From a bacterium (lineage in GTDB: Bacteria > Pseudomonadota > Alphaproteobacteria > Rhizobiales > JAKIUO01): 64,000 nucleotides of DNA. Location: assembly GCA_024228495.1 (NCBI GenBank), contig JAAETJ010000282.1:1-64000 (forward strand), in the 5' to 3' direction. The notes beneath the pieces are model-generated. The model saw only the letters and a list, made by a program, of their open reading frames with translations, made no database searches and was not told where the DNA came from. Of the stretch, positions 29,978 to 39,828 are shown piece by piece. The first letter of the stretch is position 1. The number at the start of each line of letters is the position of its first letter. The position numbers and the translations under genes were made by a program.

Positions 29978-31417
29978 ATGATCCCTGTGACACAATATAA
30001 CGGTCATGCTGTCGCGGTTCTTGGTCTTGGCCGCTCTGGCCTGAGCGCGGCGCGAGCGCTAAAGGCTGGCGGTGCGACACCTGTGTGCTGGGACGATAAT
30101 GAAGACAGCCTGAGCGCTGCCGAAGCCGAAGGTTTTTTGATCGCCAATCTTCATTCAAAGACGACATGGCGTGAGCATGAATTTGCGGCTCTCATTCTAT
30201 CTCCCGGTATTCCTCATCTTTATCCCGAGCCCAATCCAATCGTAAAACTGGCCTGGGGTCATGGGGTGCCAGTCGACAATGATGTGGGTCTATTTTTCTC
30301 TCTTTTTACCGGTCACTGGAATAGTCTTGAGACTGAGGATGAGCCCTGGCCGGAATGTGTTGCCGTTACCGGCTCCAACGGTAAATCGACCACCACGGCG
30401 CTCGTCGCTCATATTTTGCAAGCGGCAGGAAAAAACGTCGAGATGGGGGGCAATATCGGGCGCGGCGTCCTCGATCTGGAGCCGCCCTCAAAAGGCGTGA
30501 TATATGTGCTTGAGCTGTCATCCTATCAGACTGAACTGGCCCGCACCCTGTCTCCCTCTATTGCTGTTTTTCTCAACTTTTCACCAGACCATTTCGATCG
30601 TCACGGCGGGCGTGGAGGGTATTTCGCTGCCAAGAAACGCCTGTTCGAGAAGAGCGGTATCGACCGGATGATTATCGGAATTGATGAACCAGAAGGGTGC
30701 TTTCTGGCCAATCAGTTGCGTCAGGATGCTGATGAAGGACATCCGGTCACGGCTATGTCGGTGACAAAGTCTTTGCGAGGACGGGGATGGTCATTTTTTG
30801 CGCAAGAAGATCAAATCATTGAATGGGCTGGAGGGAAAGAACTGGCCCGCATCAAATTCGCAGATATGCCCGCCCTCAAGGGCTTGCATAATCAGCAAAA
30901 TGCCTGCGCGGCCTTTGCTGTGTGCAAATCTCTTGGGTTGACCACTGACGAAATCAGCACTGGATTAAAAACATTCTCTGGTCTGAAACATCGTATGGAG
31001 TACGTGGGACGACTTGGCACCATCAGTTTTGTCAATGATAGCAAAGCAACCAATGTCGAAAGTGCAGCCAAGGCTCTTGGAGCTTATCAAAATATCTATT
31101 GGATTGCCGGTGGGCAAGGCAAGGAAGGGGGGCTTGATGGGCTCAAGGGCGATATTTCCAATGTCAAAAAAGCCTATCTGATTGGCCAATCCGCATTCGA
31201 ATTTTCTCGCTTGCTTGGGGATACCCCCCATGAAATTGCGCAGACTCTTGAGTGCGCCATAACACTAGCACTACAAGACGCCGATGCGGACGAGCAGGCG
31301 TCCGTTATCCTGCTTGCACCAGCTTGCGCCAGTTTTGATCAGTTTCCAAGTTTTGAACATCGGGGTGACACGTTTTGCGATCAGGTACTGGCATTGATTA
31401 ACAAGGATATGAGATGA
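29978..31417 (+). CDS. murD: UDP-MurNAc-L-Ala:D-Glu ligase MurD
   Basis: ORF 29915..31417, likely start ATG 29978 (MIPVTQYNGHAVAVLGLGRSG); VTGSNGKSTTTAL. Confidence 0.95.
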   Translation: MIPVTQYNGHAVAVLGLGRSGLSAARALKAGGATPVCWDDNEDSLSAAEAEGFLIANLHSKTTWREHEFAALILSPGIPHLYPEPNPIVKLAWGHGVPVDNDVGLFFSLFTGHWNSLETEDEPWPECVAVTGSNGKSTTTALVAHILQAAGKNVEMGGNIGRGVLDLEPPSKGVIYVLELSSYQTELARTLSPSIAVFLNFSPDHFDRHGGRGGYFAAKKRLFEKSGIDRMIIGIDEPEGCFLANQLRQDADEGHPVTAMSVTKSLRGRGWSFFAQEDQIIEWAGGKELARIKFADMPALKGLHNQQNACAAFAVCKSLGLTTDEISTGLKTFSGLKHRMEYVGRLGTISFVNDSKATNVESAAKALGAYQNIYWIAGGQGKEGGLDGLKGDISNVKKAYLIGQSAFEFSRLLGDTPHEIAQTLECAITLALQDADADEQASVILLAPACASFDQFPSFEHRGDTFCDQVLALINKDMR

Positions 31418-32574
31418 GGATCAGCCGGGCAGAGCGGTCAGTCATTGGAGACTGGTGGTACAGTCTTGATACAAGCTTGCTTCTGGCTCTTGCTCTGCTG
31501 CTGGCGGCGGGTCTTTTGGCATCTCTTGCTGCCAGTCCACCGGTTGCCTTGCGCCTTGAACTTGAACCATTCTTTTTTGTTAAACGCCACGCCACAATGT
31601 TGGTGCTGGCATTTTTTGTGCTGATCATCACTTCAATGCTGACAGTACGCACTATGATGGCTCTGGTCATATTGCTGTTTGCTGGCACATTTATCCTTCT
31701 TGTCTTGATCCCCTTTATTGGAGCCAGCGCCAAGGGGGCGCGTCGCTGGATCGAGGTCGGCGGACTTTCCCTGCAACCCTCTGAATTCATCAAGCCAGCA
31801 TTTGTGCTGGTCACAGCATATTTATTCACCATGGCCCAGCAAAGTGCCGACAAACGCTGGTTGCTGACCTCGCTTGGCCTGTTCGCATTGGTGCTTGCGA
31901 CCCTTGTGGCTCAGCCCGACTATGGGCAAAGCATACTGCTCGCATTGATCTGGGCGGGATTATTTTTTCTGGCGGGGATGCCGTGGCTCTGGATGTGGTT
32001 GTTTGGGGGACTGGGTGTCGGTGGTCTTGGTGCCGCTTATTTTTTTGTGCCTCATGTGGGAAAGCGTATTGACCGGTTCCTTGATCCTGCTGGCGGTGAT
32101 AATTATCAGGTGGGATACGCCTTACGCTCTTTCATTGAAGGGGGGTGGTTGGGGCGCGGACCGGGCGAGGGGGTGATCAAGCATGTTTTACCTGACGCTC
32201 ATTCAGATTATATTTTCGCGGTCCTGGCCGAAGAGTTCGGATTATTGGCCTGCGCTGGCCTCTTATGTGTTTTTGCATTTGTGGTGATGCGGGGCCTGGC
32301 TCATGCGCATCAAGACCAAGATCCGTTTCGCAAGCTTGCGCTGGCGGGATTGATGCTGGCATTTGGCTTACAAGTGGTGCTTAATCTTGGCATCAATATG
32401 GGGTTATTACCGGCCAAAGGCATGACATTGCCGCTTATTTCTTATGGTGGATCGTCACTTTTGGCAGTGGCGATGGCGATGGGGCTTGCTCTGGGGCTGT
32501 CGCGGCGTCATCGTGGGGAAGCACGATTCGAACGTACCCTGGTGGGGATGCGCAATGAAGGAGGGGATGTGTGA
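31414..32574 (+). CDS. ftsW: SEDS glycosyltransferase FtsW
   Basis: 386 aa; GARRWIEVGGLSLQPSEFIKPAFV, AHSDYIFAVLAEEFG, LPLISYGGSSLL. Confidence 0.95.
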   Translation: MRISRAERSVIGDWWYSLDTSLLLALALLLAAGLLASLAASPPVALRLELEPFFFVKRHATMLVLAFFVLIITSMLTVRTMMALVILLFAGTFILLVLIPFIGASAKGARRWIEVGGLSLQPSEFIKPAFVLVTAYLFTMAQQSADKRWLLTSLGLFALVLATLVAQPDYGQSILLALIWAGLFFLAGMPWLWMWLFGGLGVGGLGAAYFFVPHVGKRIDRFLDPAGGDNYQVGYALRSFIEGGWLGRGPGEGVIKHVLPDAHSDYIFAVLAEEFGLLACAGLLCVFAFVVMRGLAHAHQDQDPFRKLALAGLMLAFGLQVVLNLGINMGLLPAKGMTLPLISYGGSSLLAVAMAMGLALGLSRRHRGEARFERTLVGMRNEGGDV

Positions 32575-33668
32575 CAAAATCGATCATGGTCACTGCTGGC
32601 GGTACCGGTGGGCATTTGTTCCCGGCTTTTTCGTTGGCGCAAGAGCTAAGACTGCGGGGTTATGAGATCGACCTCATCACCGATATGCGTGGTGACCGCT
32701 ATGGCTCTGATTTTCCGGCCCGCGAAATCTATCAGGTGCCAGCGGGCACCATCACCGCTAAAAATCCTTTGTCCATTGCCAAAGCGGTTATGAAGCTGGT
32801 CAAGGGCACCATGATGGCGCGTTCCATTCTCAAAAAGATCAAGCCCGCTTGTATCGTTGGTTTTGGTGGCTATCCAACCGTTCCTCCGGTCTTTGCTGCC
32901 AAATCTCTTGGTATCCCGGCCATCTTGCATGAGCAAAATGCCGTCATGGGGCGGGCTAATCGCATGTTGGCGGGCAAGAGCAAAGCGATTGCCCTGTCGT
33001 TTGAGCAAACCATTTATGTTGAGGGAGAGCTTGCAAACAAGGCGCGACATACGGGCAATCCAGTTCGCGATGTGGTGATCGAGAATGCCATTATTCCTTA
33101 TCCTGCTTTGAGCTCGGGTGGGCCGTTCAATCTGCTGGTGTTTGGAGGCTCGCAAGGGGCGCGCTATTTTTCAGATCTCGTGCCACCAGCGATTGCCATG
33201 CTGCCTGATGAGATCAAGGCGCGGCTGAATATTGTGCAGCAATGCCGCGAAGAAGATATAGCGCGGGTCAATGAGGCCTATCGCCAGGCTGGTATCAGCT
33301 TTGAAATATCGCCTTTTTTCGGTAATCTGCCCGAAATTATGGCTCATTCTCATTTGGTGCTGGCGCGCTCGGGAGCCTCCAGCGTCACGGAGCTGGCGGT
33401 GATTGGCCGCCCCTCCATTCTCGTGCCATTGCCTCACGCGCTTGACAATGACCAGTTGCGCAACGCGGCCTTTTTGCAAGATGCGGGCGGCGCTATATGT
33501 GTTGAACAAAAGGATCTGGATGCGGAGCGTCTGGCAACGGATCTGGCGAAAATGGCTGCAGACCCTGAAATGTTGCAAAATGCGGCAATGGCAGCTAAGG
33601 GAGTTGGAAAGCCTGATGCCGTACAACGGCTTGGCGATCTGGTGGAAGAAGTGGCGGGTGGTGCTTAG
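32571..33668 (+). CDS. murG: UDP-GlcNAc transferase MurG
   Basis: 365 aa; GTG start; TAGGTGGHLFPAFSLAQEL, HEQNAVMGRANR, GGSQGAR. Confidence 0.96.
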   Translation: MTKSIMVTAGGTGGHLFPAFSLAQELRLRGYEIDLITDMRGDRYGSDFPAREIYQVPAGTITAKNPLSIAKAVMKLVKGTMMARSILKKIKPACIVGFGGYPTVPPVFAAKSLGIPAILHEQNAVMGRANRMLAGKSKAIALSFEQTIYVEGELANKARHTGNPVRDVVIENAIIPYPALSSGGPFNLLVFGGSQGARYFSDLVPPAIAMLPDEIKARLNIVQQCREEDIARVNEAYRQAGISFEISPFFGNLPEIMAHSHLVLARSGASSVTELAVIGRPSILVPLPHALDNDQLRNAAFLQDAGGAICVEQKDLDAERLATDLAKMAADPEMLQNAAMAAKGVGKPDAVQRLGDLVEEVAGGA

Positions 33669-33734
33669 GTTTGTCTCAAGGGACACAGCGCTTGCGAAGC
33701 TGCTGACTCGCTCGACTTTGAGGAATAAAAACAA

Positions 33735-35201
33735 ATGAGAATGCCTACGGAACTTGGTCCCTTTCATATCGTCGGCATTGGCGGCATTGGCATGAGCGCT
33801 ATTGCCCATATCATGTTGCAGCTGGGCTATGAGGTTCAAGGGTCGGACTTGAGTGACAGCATGAACCTGAAGCGCCTCAATGAGATGGGGGCCAGGACAT
33901 TTGTCGGCCATGCACCGGAAAATATCGATAATGCAGGATGCGTGGTGATTTCCTCTGCGGTGAAGCCAGGTAACCCTGAACGCGACGAAGCTTTAAAGCG
34001 CGGTGTGCCCGTCATTCGCCGCGTTGAAGTGCTCACCGAGCTGATGCGCCATTATGCGACCATTTCAGTGACAGGCACCCACGGTAAAACCACCATTACC
34101 TCATTGACCGCTCATGTGTTGGTTGAAGGCGGTATTGATCCAACAGTGATCACCGGCGGTATCGTCAATGATTGGGGTTCCAATGCTCGCTACGGCAAGG
34201 GTAACTGGATGGTGGTGGAAGCTGACGAGTCGGATGGTACCTTCCTCAAGCTGCCCACGCAGGTTGGCATTATCAGCAATATCGATCCCGAACATCTCGA
34301 TCACTATGGTGATTTTGATACTTTGAAAGGGGCCTTTGCGACCTTTGTTGGCAATATCCCTTTTTATGGGCTGGTGGTGGCAGGTATCGACAATGAGCAT
34401 GTTTACGAAATTGCCGAGAGTTATCGTGGTTCAATGAATCGGCGTCATCTATTAACCTATGGCGAGCATGAGGACGCAGATTTGCGGCTGGAAAACCTGC
34501 ATGGTGCGGATGGTTTTGCCGTGTTTGATGTGGCGCTTGGCAAGCGGATCAAGGGTGGTGAGCGACGCATTGAAGGGCTGAAACTGCCTCTCCCTGGAGT
34601 TCACAATGCCAGCAATGCACTGGCCAGTATGGCGGTAGCGCTCGAACTTGGCATGTCAGATGAAAAAATCGCCGCCGCATTTGAAAATTTTGGCGGTATC
34701 TTTCGGCGTTTCACCCGCGCAGGCGTTTGGAACAAGGTGGCGATTTTTGATGATTATGCCCATCATCCCGTTGAAATAAGCAATGTTCTGAAGGCGGCCA
34801 AAAGCATCACGAAGGGGCGCGTCATTGCGGTCAAGCAACCTCATCGTTATACCCGTGTTGCGGATCTGTTTGACGAATTTGCCGATTGTTTTGCGGAAGC
34901 GGACGAAGTCATTATGGCACCGATATATGAAGCTGGAGAAAGCCCCGTAGAGGGTGTTACTCACAAGATGTTGGCGCAGGCCATCGTTAAAACCGGGCAT
35001 CGAAACGTATCTACGATCGAGGGTCAGGAAGAATTAACCGCAAAGATTGGGCAAATGGTTGAGCCCGGTGATCTGGTGATTTGCCTTGGAGCTGGAGATA
35101 TCAGCCAATGGGCGCATGCACTGCCGGCCAATCTTACCAAGGCCTTTTCCGACCAAGCTGAACCATCAGGGACCGGATCTTCAGTGGTGGAGAGCACCTG
35201 A
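33735..35201 (+). CDS. murC: UDP-MurNAc:L-alanine ligase MurC
   Basis: 488 aa; GIGGIGMSAIAHIM, VTGTHGKTTITSL, DDYAHHPVEI. Confidence 0.96.
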   Translation: MRMPTELGPFHIVGIGGIGMSAIAHIMLQLGYEVQGSDLSDSMNLKRLNEMGARTFVGHAPENIDNAGCVVISSAVKPGNPERDEALKRGVPVIRRVEVLTELMRHYATISVTGTHGKTTITSLTAHVLVEGGIDPTVITGGIVNDWGSNARYGKGNWMVVEADESDGTFLKLPTQVGIISNIDPEHLDHYGDFDTLKGAFATFVGNIPFYGLVVAGIDNEHVYEIAESYRGSMNRRHLLTYGEHEDADLRLENLHGADGFAVFDVALGKRIKGGERRIEGLKLPLPGVHNASNALASMAVALELGMSDEKIAAAFENFGGIFRRFTRAGVWNKVAIFDDYAHHPVEISNVLKAAKSITKGRVIAVKQPHRYTRVADLFDEFADCFAEADEVIMAPIYEAGESPVEGVTHKMLAQAIVKTGHRNVSTIEGQEELTAKIGQMVEPGDLVICLGAGDISQWAHALPANLTKAFSDQAEPSGTGSSVVEST

Positions 35202-35203
35202 TC

Positions 35204-36154
35204 ATGAGCTTTGAAAATATTCTTGATGAGATCGCCGCACTGGTTCCCGATTTGCGTGGACGTTTGCGCGCCAATGAGAGCCTTGCTCCCATTACCTGGT
35301 TTCGGGTCGGTGGGCCAGCACAACTGTTTTTTAGCCCAATGGATGAGGAGGACCTGGCTTATTTTCTGGTGAATATCCCCTCTGAATTACCAGTCACAGT
35401 GATCGGCCTTGGGTCCAATTTGATTATCCGCGATGGTGGTGTCAAGGGCGTGGTTATTCGGCTGGGACGGGGCTTTGGCGATATGTCGGTGCCTGAAGAC
35501 CAGCATTTGCGGGTCGGAACCATTGTGCCTGATATTCGCCTTGCTATGCGGGCCGCTGATGAGGGCATTGCCGGGCTGGAATTTTATCGTGGCATCCCGG
35601 GCAGTGTTGGTGGTGCCTTGCGTATGAATGCCGGTGCACACGGTGGCGAAACCAAGGATTTTCTGGTCGAAGCGCGAGCCGTTGACCGTAATGGCACGCT
35701 GCATGTTCTCAAAAACAAGGATATGGGTTATAGCTATCGTCATTGTAGTGTGCCAGATGACTATATATTTACGAGTGTCCTTTATGCTGGCGAGCATGGT
35801 GAACCAGATGCATTACGCGCCTTGATGAAGGGTGTGGTGGACTATCGGGAAGAAAAGCAGCCTGTTAAAGCCCGTACCGGGGGGTCGACCTTCAAGAACC
35901 CCGATGGTCATAGTGCCTGGAAGCTGGTCGATGAAGCGGGTTGCCGTGGATTGCGCGTCAATGGCGTGCATGTATCGCAAAAGCACTGCAATTTTCTCAT
36001 CAATGATGAGGAGGCAACAGCGGCAGATATAGAATTGCTTGGCGAAACTGTGCGCCAGAGAGTATTTGAAAATAGTGGCATAAAGCTGCATTGGGAGATT
36101 AGGCGGCTTGGTATGACGCTTGATGGGGATGAGGTCATACCAACGTTAAGTTAA
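35204..36154 (+). CDS. murB: UDP-N-acetylenolpyruvoylglucosamine reductase MurB
   Basis: 316 aa; TWFRVGGPAQLFF, GLGSNLIIRDGGVKGVV, GIPGSVGGALRMNAGAHGGE, GSTFKNP. Confidence 0.96.
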   Translation: MSFENILDEIAALVPDLRGRLRANESLAPITWFRVGGPAQLFFSPMDEEDLAYFLVNIPSELPVTVIGLGSNLIIRDGGVKGVVIRLGRGFGDMSVPEDQHLRVGTIVPDIRLAMRAADEGIAGLEFYRGIPGSVGGALRMNAGAHGGETKDFLVEARAVDRNGTLHVLKNKDMGYSYRHCSVPDDYIFTSVLYAGEHGEPDALRALMKGVVDYREEKQPVKARTGGSTFKNPDGHSAWKLVDEAGCRGLRVNGVHVSQKHCNFLINDEEATAADIELLGETVRQRVFENSGIKLHWEIRRLGMTLDGDEVIPTLS

Positions 36155-36188
36155 ACAATAAAGCGCCATACAATAAGGAACTGAACCA

Positions 36189-36566
36189 ATGATGAACGCC
36201 CTTCTTATCTTGCTCCCCGTTTTAATCGGCCTTGCGCTCATTGCCGCCGCCGCCTGGGAATTCATGACATGGCGTTCGCGTTTCGCGAACTGGTCCAGCG
36301 GCATGGCGACCTCACTTGGCGCTGTAAAAGTGCGCGGTGATGTGGGGCCACATCTGGCCTATGAATATAATATTGATGGCACCCAATATGAGGGGCGCTC
36401 AAGTTATATGAAGGATAATGTTCCTGATAAAGGTGAAAGCGTTCGCATTTATTATGATCCCTCCGATCCAAATAATTCCGAGTGGTATGATGGCGGCATG
36501 CATAATTTCTTTATGGTCGGGGCTGGCGTGATCGGTATTTTGATTCTCTGGCTGGCTCTTGGATAG
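36189..36566 (+). CDS. DUF3592-like small membrane protein
   Basis: 125 aa; two TM segments flanking YEYNIDGTQYEGRSSYMKDNVPDKGESVRIYYDPSDPNNSEW. Confidence 0.7.
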   Translation: MMNALLILLPVLIGLALIAAAAWEFMTWRSRFANWSSGMATSLGAVKVRGDVGPHLAYEYNIDGTQYEGRSSYMKDNVPDKGESVRIYYDPSDPNNSEWYDGGMHNFFMVGAGVIGILILWLALG

Positions 36567-36615
36567 ATATTTGGGATCTTGATCCTGAAAATTTTGCGCA
36601 AATAAAACTGGTGGG

Positions 36616-37566
36616 ATGATGCCTGAACAAGCTGGGCCGGAGAAATACAGCCATGTTGCTGTGCTGATGGGGGGGCTCTCTTCAGAGCGAGAGGTCTCTT
36701 TATCATCAGGGAAAGCTGTTGCCGTAGCACTTGAGGGCGAGGGCTACAAGGTTTCAAAGATTGATGTTGGACCTGATCTGGCCGAGCAGCTCACACAAAT
36801 TGCCCCAGATGTATGTTTTAATGCCCTGCATGGAAAATGGGGGGAGGATGGCTGCGTGCAAGGGGTGCTGGAACTTCTCAAAATTCCCTATACCCATTCA
36901 GGCGTGATGGCCTCGTCGGTTGCAATGAACAAGGATTTGACCAAGACCATTCTGGCCAATGCCGGTATTCCTGTCGCTGATAGCAAGACCGTCAGCCGCA
37001 AGGAAGCGGCTCGCGGTCATGTGATAAAACCTCCCTATGTTCTGAAACCAGTTTGCGATGGTTCATCGGTAGGTATATTTATGGTGCTGGGCGAACTGGC
37101 TCTTCCTGGTGCGCGTATCCTCGAAACTGGCCATGAAGACGATAAACTGATGGCAGAGCGCTATATTGAAGGGCGTGAGTTGACCTGCGCGGTGCGCGAC
37201 GACGAGGCATTTTGTGTCACGGAAATTCTACCTGCTGATGGTTTCGAGTTTTATGACTATGATTCCAAATATGTCGAGGGCGGCTCAAAACATGTTCTGC
37301 CTGCGCAAATTTCACCAGATATTAACCTGCTCGTAGAATCATACTCGCGACTGGCTCATAAAGTGCTGGGTTGTCGCGGCATCAGCCGCACGGATTTTAT
37401 TTATGATGAGCGGCTTGGCAAAGACAAAGGATTGTTTTGTCTGGAAATTAATACTCAGCCCGGCATGACCTCAACATCTTTGGCCCCTGAACAGGCGGTT
37501 CATAGCGGACTAACATTTGGAGAGCTGGTTCATTGGCTCGTGGAGGATGCTTCTTGCGATCGTTGA
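36616..37566 (+). CDS. ddl: D-alanine--D-alanine ligase
   Basis: 316 aa; VLMGGLSSEREVSLSSG, ALHGKWGEDGCVQG, EINTQPGMTSTSL. Confidence 0.95.
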   Translation: MMPEQAGPEKYSHVAVLMGGLSSEREVSLSSGKAVAVALEGEGYKVSKIDVGPDLAEQLTQIAPDVCFNALHGKWGEDGCVQGVLELLKIPYTHSGVMASSVAMNKDLTKTILANAGIPVADSKTVSRKEAARGHVIKPPYVLKPVCDGSSVGIFMVLGELALPGARILETGHEDDKLMAERYIEGRELTCAVRDDEAFCVTEILPADGFEFYDYDSKYVEGGSKHVLPAQISPDINLLVESYSRLAHKVLGCRGISRTDFIYDERLGKDKGLFCLEINTQPGMTSTSLAPEQAVHSGLTFGELVHWLVEDASCDR

Positions 37567-38426
37567 CGATCTTGTCTGACACCGTCAACTCCTCGAAGGG
37601 GGAGGGTAAGAAAACATGTCAAGACGACGACCTGGCAAACGTTAACCTCATTTCCCCAAAACTCCCACAATCGCGAGGCTTTGGCCTGCTTGTCGCCAGT
37701 ATGCTGGCTATGTTTTTGGTCGGATTATCTTATGGCGGCTATTTCGAGCGGGTGCGCCTGTTGGCGTCCGACCTGGTTGAGACCTATTTTCTTAGCGCTG
37801 GCATTGTCTTACAGGAAATCCATATCAAGGGGCAGGTCAATCTGCGCGACGAGCAGATCGTCGCAGCGCTTGGTATCCGCTCCGGGCAGTCGCTATTTGG
37901 ATTTGATGCCACGAAAGCTCAAAAACAACTTTCCATACTCGGGCAGGTCAAGTCTGCCCGTGTCATGCGGATGCTTCCTTCAAAACTGCTTGTCGAGATC
38001 AAGGAGCGCATGCCGCTCGCAAGATGGATGCATGACGGGCGTATTGACCTGATCGACAAGGATGGGGTTGTCTTGCGCACCCTGTCGAGCCTCGAACAAT
38101 CAGATCATCCGCTGGTCGCTGGTGCAGGCGCTGACAAGAAAGCCTCGGCGCTGATCCGCATATTGTCAACGCATCGTGGCCTTGCGCAACATATGAAACT
38201 GGCCGAACGGGTCGGGCAGTACCGCTGGAACCTGCATGCCAAAAGTGGTGCGCTCATTAAACTGCCCCCTGTAGATTTGGCTCTTGGGGTGGCACGATTC
38301 GTATCGCTGCCTGATTGGCAAGCCTTATTGGCCCGTAAAAATCTGGTGGTTGATCTGCGCCAGACATCACAAGCTTTTATCAATGCGCAAGCTGCTACAA
38401 AAACACCTGTTTTATCCAGGTTTTAA
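37533..38426 (+). CDS. ftsQ: Cell division protein FtsQ
   Basis: 297 aa; single TM then POTRA-like IHIKGQVNLRDEQIVAALGIRSGQSLFGFD; between ddl and ftsA. Start may be downstream of 37533. Confidence 0.9.
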   Translation: MARGGCFLRSLTILSDTVNSSKGEGKKTCQDDDLANVNLISPKLPQSRGFGLLVASMLAMFLVGLSYGGYFERVRLLASDLVETYFLSAGIVLQEIHIKGQVNLRDEQIVAALGIRSGQSLFGFDATKAQKQLSILGQVKSARVMRMLPSKLLVEIKERMPLARWMHDGRIDLIDKDGVVLRTLSSLEQSDHPLVAGAGADKKASALIRILSTHRGLAQHMKLAERVGQYRWNLHAKSGALIKLPPVDLALGVARFVSLPDWQALLARKNLVVDLRQTSQAFINAQAATKTPVLSRF

Positions 38427-38432
38427 GGGGGT

Positions 38433-39659
38433 ATGATAATGAACACAGTTTCTCGTCCCCTTCGAGCCGGAACCATCCTGGCGGCCCTTGATATTGGTAA
38501 TAGCAAGATTGGCTGCCTGATTGTTGAGCTTAGTGCGTCTTCCAATTCCCCTTATTGTCTTGCTAATGCGCGCGTGCTGGGGGTTGGTCACCAACGCTCT
38601 CAAGGTCTTAAGGGTGGTATTGTGCTGGACCCACGAGCTGTGGAGCACTCGATTCGCGGTGCCGTTGACAAGGCCGAGCGCCAGGCGGGTCGTTCGATTG
38701 ATCAGCTCTATGTCTCCATGAACACGGGCCGTATCCGCTCGCAAAACTATGGCGTCATGCTGGAATTGGCCGGTTCAAAGGTCAAGACAACCCACGTCAA
38801 CAAGCTTTTGCGCAAGGGTTGGGATCACGTTGCTCATTCTCCCCAAGCCATTTTGCATGCCAGAGCGACAGGTTTCGCCATTGATGGGGATATTGGCATT
38901 AAAAAACCCGAAGGATTTTCGGGGCGGAACCTGTTTGCCGACTTTCATGTCGTGAGCGCTGATCTGCGACCAGTGCGTGAGCTTTTATCCTGTGTCGAAG
39001 ATTGCTATTTGTCGCCAATTTCCGTTGTTGCGGCTCCTTATGCCAGTGCTCTTGTGACCATGCGTGCTCGCGAGGCCAATGAGGGAGTTGCGGTTATTGA
39101 CCTGGGAGGTGGTACCAGCTCGCTGGCTGTATTTACAGGCGGCGAGTTTATCTTTGTCAACTCCATCGCCAAGGGAGGCATTGCCATCAGCGCGGCGCTA
39201 GCTCGTCGTTTTGGCATGTCGTGGCGAGACGCCGAGCGGTTAAAACTTCATATCAGCAAGAAGTCTGAACACAGGCAGGACTATCCAAAAGGCGCAGAGC
39301 TGATCAAGCGCCAGCTTATAGGTATCTTCCTGCATCAAAAGAAAAAGATGATGCAGGCTGGCTTTGCGTTTGATGCGGCCAGAGTGATCGTGTTGACGGG
39401 CGGCGGTGCCTTGTACCATGACGCGCCGCGTCTTGCAGCAGAGGTGTTTGGTAAGCCGGTGCGGGTTGGGGTACCAGAAGCGGTGTCGGGTATGCCGCCC
39501 CAGCTTGTAAACCCGGCTTTTTCTGCTTTGTGGGGCATCATCTCGTCGCAAAACATCGCGCATGAGGAGTTGGCCACGCGCTTTGCATGGCCACTTGGTC
39601 AGCGCTCAGCTGGATCGCTGGCGCGTTTTGGCAATTGGTTGAGTCATCTGGCCGACTGA
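38433..39659 (+). CDS. ftsA: Cell division protein FtsA
   Basis: 408 aa; AALDIGNSKIGCLIVE, VIDLGGGTSSLAVFTGG, VLTGGGALY. Confidence 0.96.
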   Translation: MIMNTVSRPLRAGTILAALDIGNSKIGCLIVELSASSNSPYCLANARVLGVGHQRSQGLKGGIVLDPRAVEHSIRGAVDKAERQAGRSIDQLYVSMNTGRIRSQNYGVMLELAGSKVKTTHVNKLLRKGWDHVAHSPQAILHARATGFAIDGDIGIKKPEGFSGRNLFADFHVVSADLRPVRELLSCVEDCYLSPISVVAAPYASALVTMRAREANEGVAVIDLGGGTSSLAVFTGGEFIFVNSIAKGGIAISAALARRFGMSWRDAERLKLHISKKSEHRQDYPKGAELIKRQLIGIFLHQKKKMMQAGFAFDAARVIVLTGGGALYHDAPRLAAEVFGKPVRVGVPEAVSGMPPQLVNPAFSALWGIISSQNIAHEELATRFAWPLGQRSAGSLARFGNWLSHLAD

Positions 39660-39828
39660 TCTTATCAAGAATGCGGGGCAGAGCGATCTGCTACTATCAT
39701 AAAAAAGCCAGAAAACAGCTTTTTGTTCATCAACCAGTAACCGTGATGTGGGCATAGTGGCGGATAGATAGTTACACTTTATCGTTAAAATAAAGAGATT
39801 TGTAAGCGTAATAGGAGTATGGACCGCG

